Positions 43,328 to 52,169 of a stretch of DNA of 58,590 nt are shown here, piece by piece. The DNA is taken from assembly GCA_900541905.1 (NCBI GenBank), contig UQLQ01000010.1, positions 1-58,590 on the forward strand. The letters run 5' to 3'. Every line of letters starts with the position of its first letter. Within the stretch, counting starts at the first letter, position 1. The DNA is from an uncultured Oscillospiraceae bacterium (lineage in GTDB: Bacteria > Bacillota > Clostridia > Oscillospirales > Acutalibacteraceae). The notes beneath the pieces are model-generated. The model saw only the letters and a program-made list of their open reading frames with translations. It was not told the origin of the DNA and did not search any database. The position numbers and the translations under genes were made by a program.

Positions 43328-43506
43328 TGGCTTAATCACTCCATTCATATATTAACCGTCTTTTTCATATTCAATAACACTTTGTTTTGCAAACATCGCG
43401 CAATTCTGTCAATATTTCTAAAGACTCTGCTTGCGTTTCTACGAAATTTATGCTAAAATTACAAAATATACAGAAAGCATACCTCTCCATGATGATGCAG
43501 TATATT

Positions 43507-43535
43507 ATTTTATAACAATATACAAGGTTTGTCAA
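43507..43535 (-). promoter_or_regulatory. rpoBC promoter
   Basis: TTGACA (43535-43530), a 17-bp spacer, TAAAAT (43512-43507): near-consensus. It leaves a leader of about 170 nt before rpoB with no clear hairpin. The 314-bp gap to the Rrf2 gene otherwise holds only the terminator at 43580. Confidence 0.75.
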
Positions 43536-43579
43536 TATACATATGAATTATTTTTGTCTATTTTATATATGGAATAGAA

Positions 43580-43626
43580 ACAAAAGCGACAACAGATGCG
43601 AAAATTCTCTGTTGTCGCTTTTTCTT
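43580..43626 (-). terminator. Terminator after the Rrf2 gene
   Basis: AAAGCGACAACAGA and TCTGTTGTCGCTTT form a 14-bp stem around TGCGAAAATTC, T-rich on both sides. Confidence 0.85.
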
Positions 43627-43641
43627 TATGCCAAAAAGATA

Positions 43642-44067
43642 TTATTCGTGTTTATCATCGTTACAAGGTAATCTGCCAATGCCTTTAAAGTTAGCAAAAT
43701 TATAAGAATCGAGTTTATCGCGCACCATATAAGAGATTTCTGCATAAATATTATGCACACGGCAGGAGGTATTGGTACAGCAATAATCATCTTGCTGACA
43801 GCGGCTAATCATAAACGGTCCCTCTACCGCTTCAATCACCTCGCGCAAAGTAATGTCTTTTGGGTCTTTTGCAATCATATAACCGCCATGCGCACCTTTG
43901 TAGGATTTCACCGCGCCGCTTGCCACCAATTTTCTTAAGATTTTCAGTGCAAAGCGCAATGGAACATTGGTTTGTTCGGATATGGTATGTGCATCTATCT
44001 TTTTATTTTCAATGGCAAGTTTATCTACAATTCTAACAGCGTAATCCGCTTCCAATGTCAGATGCAT
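43642..44067 (-). CDS. Rrf2-family regulator, IscR-like Fe-S sensor
   Basis: 141 aa winged-helix protein. HTH HTISEQTNVPLRFALKIL, wing GAHGGYMIAKDPKDITL, then cluster region Cys90, Cys96, Cys102, His105. The 6-6-3 spacing equals the IscR ligands (C92, C98, C104, H107), so an Fe-S cluster is likely (an extra Cys97 is present). It lies 24 nt after rpoD and ends the dgt-dnaG-rpoD-rrf2 operon. No iscS/iscU or suf gene is adjacent, which is unusual for the family. Confidence 0.88.
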   Translation of the reverse strand: MHLTLEADYAVRIVDKLAIENKKIDAHTISEQTNVPLRFALKILRKLVASGAVKSYKGAHGGYMIAKDPKDITLREVIEAVEGPFMISRCQQDDYCCTNTSCRVHNIYAEISYMVRDKLDSYNFANFKGIGRLPCNDDKHE

Positions 44068-44091
44068 AATCAGCCCCCATTTTCTTTTATA

Positions 44092-45189
44092 TTAATCCAA
44101 GAAGTCTTTCAATTTTTTGCTTCTGCTCGGATGACGTAATTTTCTAAGTGCTTTTGCCTCAATTTGACGGATACGTTCTCTGGTAACATTAAACTCTTTG
44201 CCTACTTCTTCCAAAGTTCTGGAACGTCCGTCTTCCAAACCAAAACGCAGACGCAGTACTTTTTCTTCTCTGGGCGTCAGTGTATCCAGTACTTCTGCCA
44301 ATTGTTCTTTCAACAAGGTATGAGAAGCGGCATCCGCAGGTGCGGGTGCGTCATCATCCGGAATAAAGTCTCCCAAATGGCTGTCTTCTTCCTCACCAAT
44401 CGGTGTTTCCAAAGAAACAGGTTCCTGCGCCACACGCATAATTTCCCGTACTTTATCTACAGGCATGTCCAGCTCATCGGAAATCTCATCGGCAGTCGGT
44501 TCATGTCCGTTGGTATGCAGCAGCTGGCTGGATACCTTTTTTACTTTGTTGATGGTTTCCACCATATGAACCGGAATACGAATGGTTCTTGCTTGGTCTG
44601 CTATGGCACGGGTAATTGCCTGACGAATCCACCATGTTGCATAAGTAGAAAATTTAAATCCTTTGGTATAGTCAAATTTTTCTACGGCTTTAATCAAACC
44701 TAAGTTACCTTCCTGAATCAAATCCAAGAACTGCATTCCTCTTCCAAGATAACGTTTTGCAATACTTACTACCAAACGCAGGTTTGCTTCGGACAAACGT
44801 TTTTTGGCAACTTCGTCGCCGTCAATAATGCGAATGGCAAGTTCAATTTCTTCCTCAGGAGAAAGCAAAGGTACACGGCCGATTTCTTTCAGATATACTT
44901 TTACCGGGTCATCAATTGCAATACCTTCTGTGCTGAGAGAAGATTCCAAATCTTCATCTTCTCCGTTTTCTTCTTGTGTGAATTCGATGTCATCCAAAGC
45001 GATGTCACCAAAATCCTCCACAATTTCAACACCTTGAGACTCTAATGTATCATAAAATTTTTCAATTTGTTCCGGCTCAAAATCCAACTCTCCCAGAGCA
45101 TCCAAAATCTCTTTTGTGGTAAGCTGTCCTTTTGCCTTTCCCATTTCCAGTAAATCTTTCATAACCGTTTTTTTATCCGGTGCTGCCAT
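44092..45189 (-). CDS. rpoD: Primary sigma factor (RpoD/SigA)
   Basis: 365 aa. Reduced region 1.1 at the N-terminus (TTKEILDALGELDFEPEQI) is followed by an acidic linker, region 1.2 DPVKVYLKEIGRVPLLSPEEE and region 2 (AKRYLGRGMQFLDLIQEGNLGLIKAVEKFDY, with FSTYATWWIRQAITRAIADQ for -10 recognition). Region 3 includes EPTADEISDEL. Region 4 is LTPREEKVLRLRFGLEDG plus TRERIRQIEAKALRKLRHP for -35 recognition. It lies 30 nt after dnaG, the conserved macromolecular synthesis order. Confidence 0.98.
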   Translation of the reverse strand: MAAPDKKTVMKDLLEMGKAKGQLTTKEILDALGELDFEPEQIEKFYDTLESQGVEIVEDFGDIALDDIEFTQEENGEDEDLESSLSTEGIAIDDPVKVYLKEIGRVPLLSPEEEIELAIRIIDGDEVAKKRLSEANLRLVVSIAKRYLGRGMQFLDLIQEGNLGLIKAVEKFDYTKGFKFSTYATWWIRQAITRAIADQARTIRIPVHMVETINKVKKVSSQLLHTNGHEPTADEISDELDMPVDKVREIMRVAQEPVSLETPIGEEEDSHLGDFIPDDDAPAPADAASHTLLKEQLAEVLDTLTPREEKVLRLRFGLEDGRSRTLEEVGKEFNVTRERIRQIEAKALRKLRHPSRSKKLKDFLD

Positions 45190-45219
45190 AAGTTCGTTTC
45201 CTCCCAGTTAAGCGGCTGT

Positions 45220-46986
45220 TTATTTCTTTTGCTCTTTCAGCCGCGCCAAATAGTCCTGTATTTCTTGTGTCTGCGCATGTTTTGCATCATTTGCGTTTAA
45301 TTTTGTCTTTTCCTCTATAATAACATTGATATATTCCTCCGCGTCATGCTGTCCCATGGCAACCGCATTGTTCTTTGCCAATATTCTTGCAATGGCGCTG
45401 ATTTCTTCCATGGTAAAACTGTCTGATATTTCGGTCAATCCCACTTGTAACCCATTTTGCATTTTATCGGTGATGCTTTCGTACACACGTCGGTTAAAAG
45501 CCGTGCTGAACTGTTCCGGCGGTAATACGGAACGGATTTTTTCAGCCATATCGTTATTCTGAAACAAATACGCAATCAAAGCTTCCTCCGCATTTGCTGC
45601 GCGGAAATTTTCCCTCTTGTCGGGATTGACCTGGTCTTTCAGTCCGATGGTTTGCTGCTGAAATTCCCGAAACTCTTTTTTCTGCTGTGCCTGATGCCGC
45701 CTTTTACTGAGCTTTTCAACCTGCATCATCACGGTTGCGCGTTCCACTCCGATTTCCTGAGAAAGCTTGCCTGCATAAATTTCCTGCTCCATACGATTAT
45801 CCAATGTAGATAACAGCTCTGTCGCACCATTTAAGTATTGCACTTTTCCCGCTGAAGATTCCAAATCACAATCAGATTTTAATTTTTGCAGACGATACTC
45901 CACATCATTGCCGCTTTGTTCAATCAGCTGTTTGAATCTGACGGGCCCTTGTTCACCGTAAGAACGAAGGTATTCATCAGGGTCTTTACCGCCTGTAATG
46001 GAGAGCACTTTTACAAGCAATCCTACACTTCTGAGCAGCTGTATGGCACGGGCCGTTGCTTTTTGTCCCGCTTCGTCCGCATCATATGCAATCACCACTT
46101 CTTTGGTATAGCGTGCGATTAAATGCGCTTGCTCTGTTGTAAGCGCGGTTCCCAAACCGGCAATGGCATTGTCAAAACCCGCTTGATGCAATGCAATGAC
46201 GTCCATATATCCTTCTGCCAGTATCAGCTGTTCCTTGCCACTATTTTTGGCAAAATTCATAGCAAATAATCCATAACTTTTCTTAAAAGCCAAGGTATCG
46301 GACGTATTTAGATATTTTGGTTTCTGATCCGTCATTGTTCGCCCGCCAAACGCAATCACATTTCCCCTTAAATCTATAATAGGAAACATCACGCGATGAA
46401 AAAAGCGGTCCATAGGTTTTCCCGAACGGGTTTTCACAGCCACATTGGCTTGTACCAGTTCTTCATCCGTATAGCCTTTTCCCTTCAGATGATTCACCAG
46501 TGCAAAACGAGTATCGGGTGCAAATCCCAAACCGAAATGTGTAATGGTAGAGGGTTTCAATCCTCTCTGCAAAAAATAATCCAAACCGACTTTTCCGCTT
46601 GGACTTTTTAAAACACTATGGTAAAACTTAGCGGTCTCCCGATTGATTTCCAAAATACGGGCCCGCAGCTTGCTCATGCTGTCATCTACACCCAATTCGG
46701 GCAGCTGCAGTCCTGCCCTGTCTGCAAGAAATTTCACAGCTTCCATATAATCCAGATTTTCAATGCGGCGGACAAAGGTAATGACATCTCCGCCCGCACC
46801 GCAGCCAAAACAATAAAACGAGCCGCTTTCGGGATACAGATTGAAGGAAGGCGTATGCTCATTATGAAACGGACATAATCCAACCAGATTACGTCCGCGC
46901 CTTTTTAGCTGAACATAGGAGGAAGCAACATCTTCAATCGAATTGCGCAGTTTTAATTCCTGCAAAAATAATTCCGGCAAAGCCAT
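45220..46986 (-). CDS. dnaG: DNA primase
   Basis: RNA primer synthesis at replication forks. 588 aa. CHC2 zinc finger at the N-terminus (CPFHNEHTPSFNLY ... FYCFGCGAGGD). The catalytic core contains FGGRTMTDQKPKYLNT and the Toprim Glu in LILAEGYMDVIALHQAG, with AYDADEAGQKA. The C-terminal helicase-binding region (about 450-588) follows. The ATG at 46986 is 7 nt after GGAGG; the ATG at 46992 overlaps it. It lies 24 nt after the dgt-like gene. Confidence 0.97.
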   Translation of the reverse strand: MALPELFLQELKLRNSIEDVASSYVQLKRRGRNLVGLCPFHNEHTPSFNLYPESGSFYCFGCGAGGDVITFVRRIENLDYMEAVKFLADRAGLQLPELGVDDSMSKLRARILEINRETAKFYHSVLKSPSGKVGLDYFLQRGLKPSTITHFGLGFAPDTRFALVNHLKGKGYTDEELVQANVAVKTRSGKPMDRFFHRVMFPIIDLRGNVIAFGGRTMTDQKPKYLNTSDTLAFKKSYGLFAMNFAKNSGKEQLILAEGYMDVIALHQAGFDNAIAGLGTALTTEQAHLIARYTKEVVIAYDADEAGQKATARAIQLLRSVGLLVKVLSITGGKDPDEYLRSYGEQGPVRFKQLIEQSGNDVEYRLQKLKSDCDLESSAGKVQYLNGATELLSTLDNRMEQEIYAGKLSQEIGVERATVMMQVEKLSKRRHQAQQKKEFREFQQQTIGLKDQVNPDKRENFRAANAEEALIAYLFQNNDMAEKIRSVLPPEQFSTAFNRRVYESITDKMQNGLQVGLTEISDSFTMEEISAIARILAKNNAVAMGQHDAEEYINVIIEEKTKLNANDAKHAQTQEIQDYLARLKEQKK

Positions 46987-47010
46987 TTGCATTCCTCCTT
47001 TTCATTTCCG

Positions 47011-48006
47011 TTAAATCCCCCAAGATCTTGGAACCACAATTTTTTGGAACAGTGCTACTGCAAAATGATCCGTCATACCTGCAATATAATCGCAGGCAGC
47101 ACGCTCGATTCCTTCTTGTTCCGCAATTTGCTGCATGTCACTTGGCAGATGGTCTATCTGCAATACATATTCATACAATGTTTGAATCAGATTGGGCACT
47201 TTTGTTTCTTCATCCTTTGCCTGGGGATTTCTGTATACGTTATCAAACATAAATTTATGGATTTGATGATATGCTTGTCCTACCGCTTCATCCATTTGGA
47301 TATTGCCGTCTATGCTGTTTTCAATTAGGGAAATAACCATCGTATTGATTCTGGCAGAAGTAGTCGTGCCCAGCACCTCGGTCAAGCTGCGGGGAATGTC
47401 GTCAGGGTCCAGCACTCCCGCGCGTACAGCATCATCAATATCGTGATTGATATAGGCAATGCGGTCGGCAAACCGCACAATACGTCCTTCCGGAGTATCG
47501 GCAAGCTTTGGACCTGTATGACAAAGAATGCCGTCTCTTACCTCAAACGTCAAATTTAATCCCTGATTGTTTTTTTCCAAGCGCTCCACCACACGGACGC
47601 TTTGTTCATTATGATTGAAATTCAGCGGAGAAACTTCTCTCAACGCTCTCTCGCCCGCATGACCAAACGGCGTATGACCCAAATCGTGGCCCACCGCTAT
47701 GGCCTCGGTCAAATCTTCATTCATGCGTAAAGCCCTTGCCACCGTACGGGCAATTTGAGCCACTTCCAACGTATGCGTCAGACGTGTTCGGTAGTGGTCC
47801 CCTTCCGGAGAAAGAAACACTTGTGTTTTATGCTTTAAACGACGAAACGATTTGGAATGTATAATGCGGTCTCTGTCTCTTTGAAATGCGGTGCGAATAT
47901 CACATTCCCGTTCAGGCCGCTGCCTTCCTTTTGTCTGCTTTGCCAAAGTGGCAAAAGGTGACAAAATTTGCTCTTCCAACAGCTCCGTGCGTTCTCTGAT
48001 AGCCAT
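47011..48006 (-). CDS. dgt: Deoxyguanosinetriphosphate triphosphohydrolase-like HD protein
   Basis: 331 aa dNTPase of the HD superfamily. The metal site reads RLTHTLEVAQIART (His) then AVGHDLGHTPFGHAGE (His-Asp) and RIAYINHDIDDAV (Asp). The N-terminal RDRDRIIHSKSFRRLKHKTQVF block is typical of dGTPase-like proteins next to dnaG in clostridia. The start ATG at 48006 follows AAAGGTGGTGA; longer frames lack support. Exact nucleotide preference is unknown. Confidence 0.9.
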   Translation of the reverse strand: MAIRERTELLEEQILSPFATLAKQTKGRQRPERECDIRTAFQRDRDRIIHSKSFRRLKHKTQVFLSPEGDHYRTRLTHTLEVAQIARTVARALRMNEDLTEAIAVGHDLGHTPFGHAGERALREVSPLNFNHNEQSVRVVERLEKNNQGLNLTFEVRDGILCHTGPKLADTPEGRIVRFADRIAYINHDIDDAVRAGVLDPDDIPRSLTEVLGTTTSARINTMVISLIENSIDGNIQMDEAVGQAYHQIHKFMFDNVYRNPQAKDEETKVPNLIQTLYEYVLQIDHLPSDMQQIAEQEGIERAACDYIAGMTDHFAVALFQKIVVPRSWGI

Positions 48007-48098
48007 AGCGTCACCACCTTTATAAAATCCGTTAAGTAGATATACGCCATTGCTTTCAAATATCCTTCTTTTTTCTAAAAAATTTTTTATTTTTACTT

Positions 48099-48728
48099 TT
48101 ATGTCTCTGAAACGGCAAAAAATTCTTTCCCTGTAACGACTGCTTTCACTGCTCCGCAAGTGGTGTCTGCCAAGCGTTTTTCAAATGCTTGAAAATCCTC
48201 ATGTGCCATATGAAACTTTATTTGCACGGTATCTTCAAATACAGTATCGTCTATCACACCAATGCATTCCGGGATAAGAGACGCAATTCTGCCGTATTGG
48301 TTATAATCGCATATCAATTCTGCCAGCAGGCATTGGCGCATATACAGCACACCGCTTGCCTCAACAGCCAAGGAAGCCGCATGGGAATAAGCGCGTACCA
48401 GTCCTCCGCCGCCCAGCAGAATTCCGCCAAAGTAGCGGGTAACCACAACTACCGCGTCTGTAATATCTGCTTTTTGCAAAACATCCAACGTGGGAATTCC
48501 GGCCGTCCCCTGCGGTTCACCGTCATCGGAATAACGGCGTGTTTGTCCCTCTCTTAACGAATACGCATATACATTATGCGTAGCGTCCCAATGCTTTGAT
48601 TTGATACTCTGAATAAACGCAATGGCTTCTTCCTCTGTCTGAACAGGTTTGATGTAGCCGATAAACTTAGAACGTTTTTCGATAAATTCTGCGCTTGTTT
48701 CCTGTTTTACCGTACGGTATGATTCCAT
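48099..48728 (-). CDS. yigZ: YigZ/IMPACT family protein
   Basis: 209 aa, UPF0029/IMPACT family. The N-terminal domain has EFIEKRSKFIGYI, WDATHNVYAYSLR and SDDGEPQGTAGIPTLDVL, then VVVTRYFGGILLGGGGLVRAYSHAA. The C-terminal ferredoxin-like part starts near residue 135. Eukaryotic IMPACT modulates Gcn2; the bacterial role is poorly known. GAGGAGAG precedes the ATG at 48728. Separated from rpmE by a terminator. Confidence 0.93.
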   Translation of the reverse strand: MESYRTVKQETSAEFIEKRSKFIGYIKPVQTEEEAIAFIQSIKSKHWDATHNVYAYSLREGQTRRYSDDGEPQGTAGIPTLDVLQKADITDAVVVVTRYFGGILLGGGGLVRAYSHAASLAVEASGVLYMRQCLLAELICDYNQYGRIASLIPECIGVIDDTVFEDTVQIKFHMAHEDFQAFEKRLADTTCGAVKAVVTGKEFFAVSET

Positions 48729-48750
48729 AGAACTCTCCTCTTGCCAATAT

Positions 48751-48789
48751 ATAAAAAATGCGGACGGTACAGCTATGTGCACCGTCCGT
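48751..48789 (-). terminator. Terminator after rpmE
   Basis: On the minus strand CGGACGGT and ACCGTCCG pair around a GC-bearing loop, followed by ATTTTTTAT. Confidence 0.8.
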
Positions 48790-48841
48790 CAATTTTAAGG
48801 ACAAACCAAAAGAAATAACAATCATTCGTAAATGGCTTATT

Positions 48842-48890
48842 GCTCTAAGGTAAGTTTACCTACCGAAACAAATTTATTTACCTAAGGTAA
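48842..48890. repeat. CTAAGGTAA repeats with inverted AGGTAA/TTACCT halves
   Basis: CTAAGGTAA occurs at 48845-48853 and 48882-48890. Each copy sits in a small dyad (AGGTAA..TTACCT; TTACCT-A-AGGTAA) between the rpmE stop and its terminator. Confidence 0.5.
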
Positions 48891-49097
48891 TTATTTGCCT
48901 TGCATACCATAACGTTTCTTAAACATGTCAACACGGCCGCTTGTGTCTACAAGTTTTTGTTTACCTGTAAAGAAAGGATGGCATTTGGAACAAATTTCTA
49001 CGCGGATGTTATCTTTTGTAGATCTTGTTTCGATTTCATTTCCGCATGCACATTTAATGGTAGTTTTTTCGAACTTTGGGTGTGTATTTTCTTTCAT
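48891..49097 (-). CDS. rpmE: 50S ribosomal protein L31
   Basis: 68 aa, cysteine-containing (zinc, C+) form: KCACGNEI near residue 16 and CSKCHPFFTGKQKLVDTSGRVDMF. The ATG at 49097 has GAGGTG 6-7 nt upstream. Single gene with its own terminator. The C+ form releases zinc when replaced by a C- paralogue under zinc limitation; no paralogue is visible here. Confidence 0.97.
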   Translation of the reverse strand: MKENTHPKFEKTTIKCACGNEIETRSTKDNIRVEICSKCHPFFTGKQKLVDTSGRVDMFKKRYGMQGK

Positions 49098-49204
49098 TCT
49101 TGTCACCTCTTTCAGCGATAATTCAACGTAACAAATGAATTTTATCACAAATAGTATAAAAATGCAAGTATTATTTTTTCAAATATTCCGAACCGATATT
49201 GCCG

Positions 49205-50008
49205 TCAGCGATTGCGCACATAGGTATCATATTCTTCCAAACACATGCCAAGACTTCTCATTTTTATGGCATGTTCCGTGCCCACATAACGGAACTGAGT
49301 ATTGGATGCAATATGACCCGTAGCTGTGGTTTTACTAAGCGGATACCGCTGAATAAAACCGTAACGAATGGAATTTTTCTCAAGCCACCTGAACTCTTTT
49401 GTTGTACCAAAATCCACATCGGGACTTTCCGCAGAGGCCAGCTGTACCGCCATACCCGTTTGCAGTTCACTGTAATTGCCCGGCTGTACGGTAGTTTTGG
49501 CGTCTTCCTGCGCGCGGATTCTCGTATAACCTCCGCTGTCCATGAGCCGCTGTACCTCTTGTTCATATTGTGTCTGCTGTGTTTCTTTATCAACATAGCC
49601 ACCCGTTACGTTTAACAGGCATCCGTCACGTTTGGCATCTTCCAGCATGTTTTCCAGTGCAGGAAGAATCCGCTCTTCTATTTGAACTCCCTCAAATTCG
49701 GTCAGCCCGATGGAAAAATCTGATGTTAACTGTCTGTTTTTATTGACCAGTACCAAATTAAAGGAATCATCATATACAGGCAACGCCGCAGCGGAAGTCT
49801 GTGCGGAATGAGACTCGGTAGTTTCCTGACCGCTTTGCAGAGGTCCTTGCAACATCATCCATATGACCACACCCGCCGCTGCAATAAAAACAACAGCTGC
49901 CGCCGCGACACTTGCCATCATGATACGCAGACGTTTGACATCATCCGCATGTTTCCATCCCTTACGAGTATGCATGACTTTTTCTGCTCGAATCTTTTTG
50001 GGCCGCAT
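49205..50008 (-). CDS. VanY-like (M15B) membrane protein lacking the zinc ligands
   Basis: 267 aa. Cytoplasmic basic start, one membrane helix (about 29-53), an Ala/Ser/Thr/Gln linker, then a D,D-carboxypeptidase-like domain: LVLVNKNRQL (84-94), YSELQTGMAVQL (179-190), FRWLEKNSIRYGFIQRYP (206-223), QFRYVGTEHA (238-247), LEEY. In active VanY/DacB-type enzymes the second block is SEHxxGxAxD and the fourth is WHFRYVG. Here the expected His, Asp and His are Leu182, Gln189 and Gln238, so zinc binding and catalysis should be lost while the fold is kept. The ATG at 50008 has AAGGAGG 5 nt upstream. It lies between the M18 peptidase and rpmE. Confidence 0.85.
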   Translation of the reverse strand: MRPKKIRAEKVMHTRKGWKHADDVKRLRIMMASVAAAAVVFIAAAGVVIWMMLQGPLQSGQETTESHSAQTSAAALPVYDDSFNLVLVNKNRQLTSDFSIGLTEFEGVQIEERILPALENMLEDAKRDGCLLNVTGGYVDKETQQTQYEQEVQRLMDSGGYTRIRAQEDAKTTVQPGNYSELQTGMAVQLASAESPDVDFGTTKEFRWLEKNSIRYGFIQRYPLSKTTATGHIASNTQFRYVGTEHAIKMRSLGMCLEEYDTYVRNR

Positions 50009-50041
50009 GATTTCCTCCTTACTTTTGTTTGGTGCCGATAA

Positions 50042-50071
50042 CAAAAACAGGTATGCACCTGCATACCTGCA
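50042..50071 (-). terminator. Terminator after the M18 aminopeptidase gene
   Basis: On the minus strand CAGGTATGC and GCATACCTG pair and are followed by TTTTTGTT. Confidence 0.8.
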
Positions 50072-50083
50072 AATTACATTGTT

Positions 50084-51496
50084 TTATTTTGCCTGAAAAA
50101 ACGCTTCAATACCAAGGTATGTCATATAAACGTCCAGTTTGGAAACAATTTCAAACGGAGAATGCATGGAAATCACAGGGACGCCGACGTCAATCACATC
50201 CACATCCAAGTTTGCGATGAACATCGCAACGGTTCCGCCGCCGCCGCCGTCAACTTTGCCCAACTCTCCTGTTTGCCACAGAATATGTTTGCTGTCAAAG
50301 ATTCTACGGATTTCTGCCATAAATTCCGCAGAAGCATCGGAAGTGCCTGCTTTACCACGTGCACCCGTATATTTCATGACACCGATGCCGTTGTTCAAAT
50401 AGCAGGAGTTGAGCGGTTCGTAAGCACTGCCGTAAGTTGGGTCGTAAGCTGCCGTAACGTCTGCTGAGAGGCATTTTGATTTGCGCAATACATCATAACC
50501 GTCCAAGCCTTCCTGTCTTGCAAGGTCTGCCACAAAGTAGCGCAGGAAGGAAGAATTCAAGCCGGTATTGCCGTCGCTTCCCACCTCTTCTTTGTCTGCC
50601 AAAACAGTCAGTATGGTTTGTTTTGGTGCTTTACAGTGAATGGCAGCTTCAATGGCAGGATATGCGCAAACACGGTCGTCATGGCCGTAACCACCAATCA
50701 TGCTCTTGTCAAAGCCTACATCACGTGCAGGAAACGCAGGAACAAACTCAATTTCGGCTGATACAAAATCTTCTTCCACAATATCATATTTTTCGTGAAT
50801 CAGCTTCATAATATTCAATTTGAATAAATTGGAACCTTTATCCGCGCGAATGGGACGGCTGCCGATTAAAATGTTCAGATTTTCACCTTCAATGGCTTTG
50901 GACAATGTTTTGTTCATTTGTTCCGCGCCAAGGTGAGGTAATAAATCTGTTACGCAGAATTGCGGTTCGTCCGGTTCTTCACCCAAACGAATGTCCACAA
51001 AAGTTCCGTCGCGGCGTACAACGCGTCCGTGCATGGCCAGCGGAATGGTGGTCCATTGGTACTTTTTAATACCGCCGTAGTAGTGAGATTTAAACAATAC
51101 CAAATCATTGGCCTCGTACATAGGATATGGTTTTAAATCAAGACGCGGAGAATCAATATGAGCCGCAGCCATACGAACACCGTTTTTGCAGCCTTCTTTA
51201 CCAATGACTGCCAAGATTAAAGATTTATCGCGGTTGTTATAATATACTTTATCGCCCGCTTTGTAAGAAGCGTCTCTGTCAAAAGGCACAAAGCCGTTTT
51301 TTTCCGCATAAGCAATGGTCTCAAAAACTGCTTCACGCTCTGTTTTCGCTTTATTTAAAAATGTTTTATATCCTTCACAGAATTTATCTGCTTTTTTCAC
51401 TTGCTCATCTGTTACGTCCATAAAACCGTTTTTACGGTTAATCAACAATTCTTCGGTCAATGTTTCCACGGATGTTTTTTCTGCTTTTTTACTCAT
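50084..51496 (-). CDS. M18-family aminopeptidase
   Basis: 470 aa cytoplasmic dinuclear metallopeptidase removing N-terminal residues (usually acidic or hydrophobic). Metal and catalytic motifs: AAHIDSPRLDLK (His, Asp), GGYGHDDRVCAYP (bridging Asp), DKEEVGSDGNTG (Glu-Glu), SADVTAAYDPTY (Asp) and the final VISMHSPFEIVSK (His). GGVDGGGGGTVA near 415 is the usual glycine-rich loop. AGGAGG precedes the ATG. It lies 13 nt after the transglycosylase gene, within the prfA-tsaC-coaE operon. Confidence 0.94.
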   Translation of the reverse strand: MSKKAEKTSVETLTEELLINRKNGFMDVTDEQVKKADKFCEGYKTFLNKAKTEREAVFETIAYAEKNGFVPFDRDASYKAGDKVYYNNRDKSLILAVIGKEGCKNGVRMAAAHIDSPRLDLKPYPMYEANDLVLFKSHYYGGIKKYQWTTIPLAMHGRVVRRDGTFVDIRLGEEPDEPQFCVTDLLPHLGAEQMNKTLSKAIEGENLNILIGSRPIRADKGSNLFKLNIMKLIHEKYDIVEEDFVSAEIEFVPAFPARDVGFDKSMIGGYGHDDRVCAYPAIEAAIHCKAPKQTILTVLADKEEVGSDGNTGLNSSFLRYFVADLARQEGLDGYDVLRKSKCLSADVTAAYDPTYGSAYEPLNSCYLNNGIGVMKYTGARGKAGTSDASAEFMAEIRRIFDSKHILWQTGELGKVDGGGGGTVAMFIANLDVDVIDVGVPVISMHSPFEIVSKLDVYMTYLGIEAFFQAK

Positions 51497-51509
51497 TGAT
51501 ACTTACCTC

Positions 51510-52163
51510 CTAAACATTCGCTGACTGCGAATTTGATTCTTCATATAATCTTTGATACTGCCGATAGTTTTTCAATACCTTTTCCGTATACTGTTCTGTT
51601 TCGGGAAACGGAATATGTTCCAAATTTTCTCCGTCAGGCGCAATGGTAATATCCTCGAGCCAGTTGTCCACATTGCCAAACCCTGCGTTGTAAGCGGCGA
51701 CTGCGGAAGATAACTGCGGATATCTCTCCAATAGTATGGACAAAAACATGCATCCATATTTAATATTTATTTCGGGATTGAGCAAATCTTCCTGAGAAAC
51801 GCCGGTAATTCCCTCTTTGGAAGCCAACCACTCATACGTTTCCGGCATAATTTGCATCAATCCCATAGCGCCCGCATTGGAAACTGCATCGGCATCAAAA
51901 TTGCTTTCCGCCTTTATCACAGAATAAACCAACAGCGGGTCTATATGATAAGTTTGTGCTTCACGTTCTACAATTTCACTGTATCCCAAAGGATGAATGC
52001 TTTTTTGAATTTGCTCTTCTCCACCGCTGACAAAATAAATGCCCAGTACAATACAAATCATCATTAGGATTCCTACCAGAGAATATACAAACTTTTTTGA
52101 GGAAGGTGTTTTTTTATGTTTGGAACGCTTCTTCCCGGAAGACTTTGCATGTGTGTTTGCCAT
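51510..52163 (-). CDS. Membrane-anchored lytic transglycosylase (SLT domain)
   Basis: 217 aa. A Lys/Ser-rich cytoplasmic tail (1-24), one membrane helix (about 26-46) and an extracellular SLT/goose-lysozyme-like domain (60-200). The catalytic Glu lies in YSVIKAESNFD, then SNAGAMGLMQIMPET and AVAAYNAGFGNVDNWL are family signatures. It cleaves peptidoglycan glycan strands to 1,6-anhydro ends. Starts 6 nt after coaE with GAGGG upstream. Confidence 0.94.
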   Translation of the reverse strand: MANTHAKSSGKKRSKHKKTPSSKKFVYSLVGILMMICIVLGIYFVSGGEEQIQKSIHPLGYSEIVEREAQTYHIDPLLVYSVIKAESNFDADAVSNAGAMGLMQIMPETYEWLASKEGITGVSQEDLLNPEINIKYGCMFLSILLERYPQLSSAVAAYNAGFGNVDNWLEDITIAPDGENLEHIPFPETEQYTEKVLKNYRQYQRLYEESNSQSANV

Positions 52164-52169
52164 TTGCCC

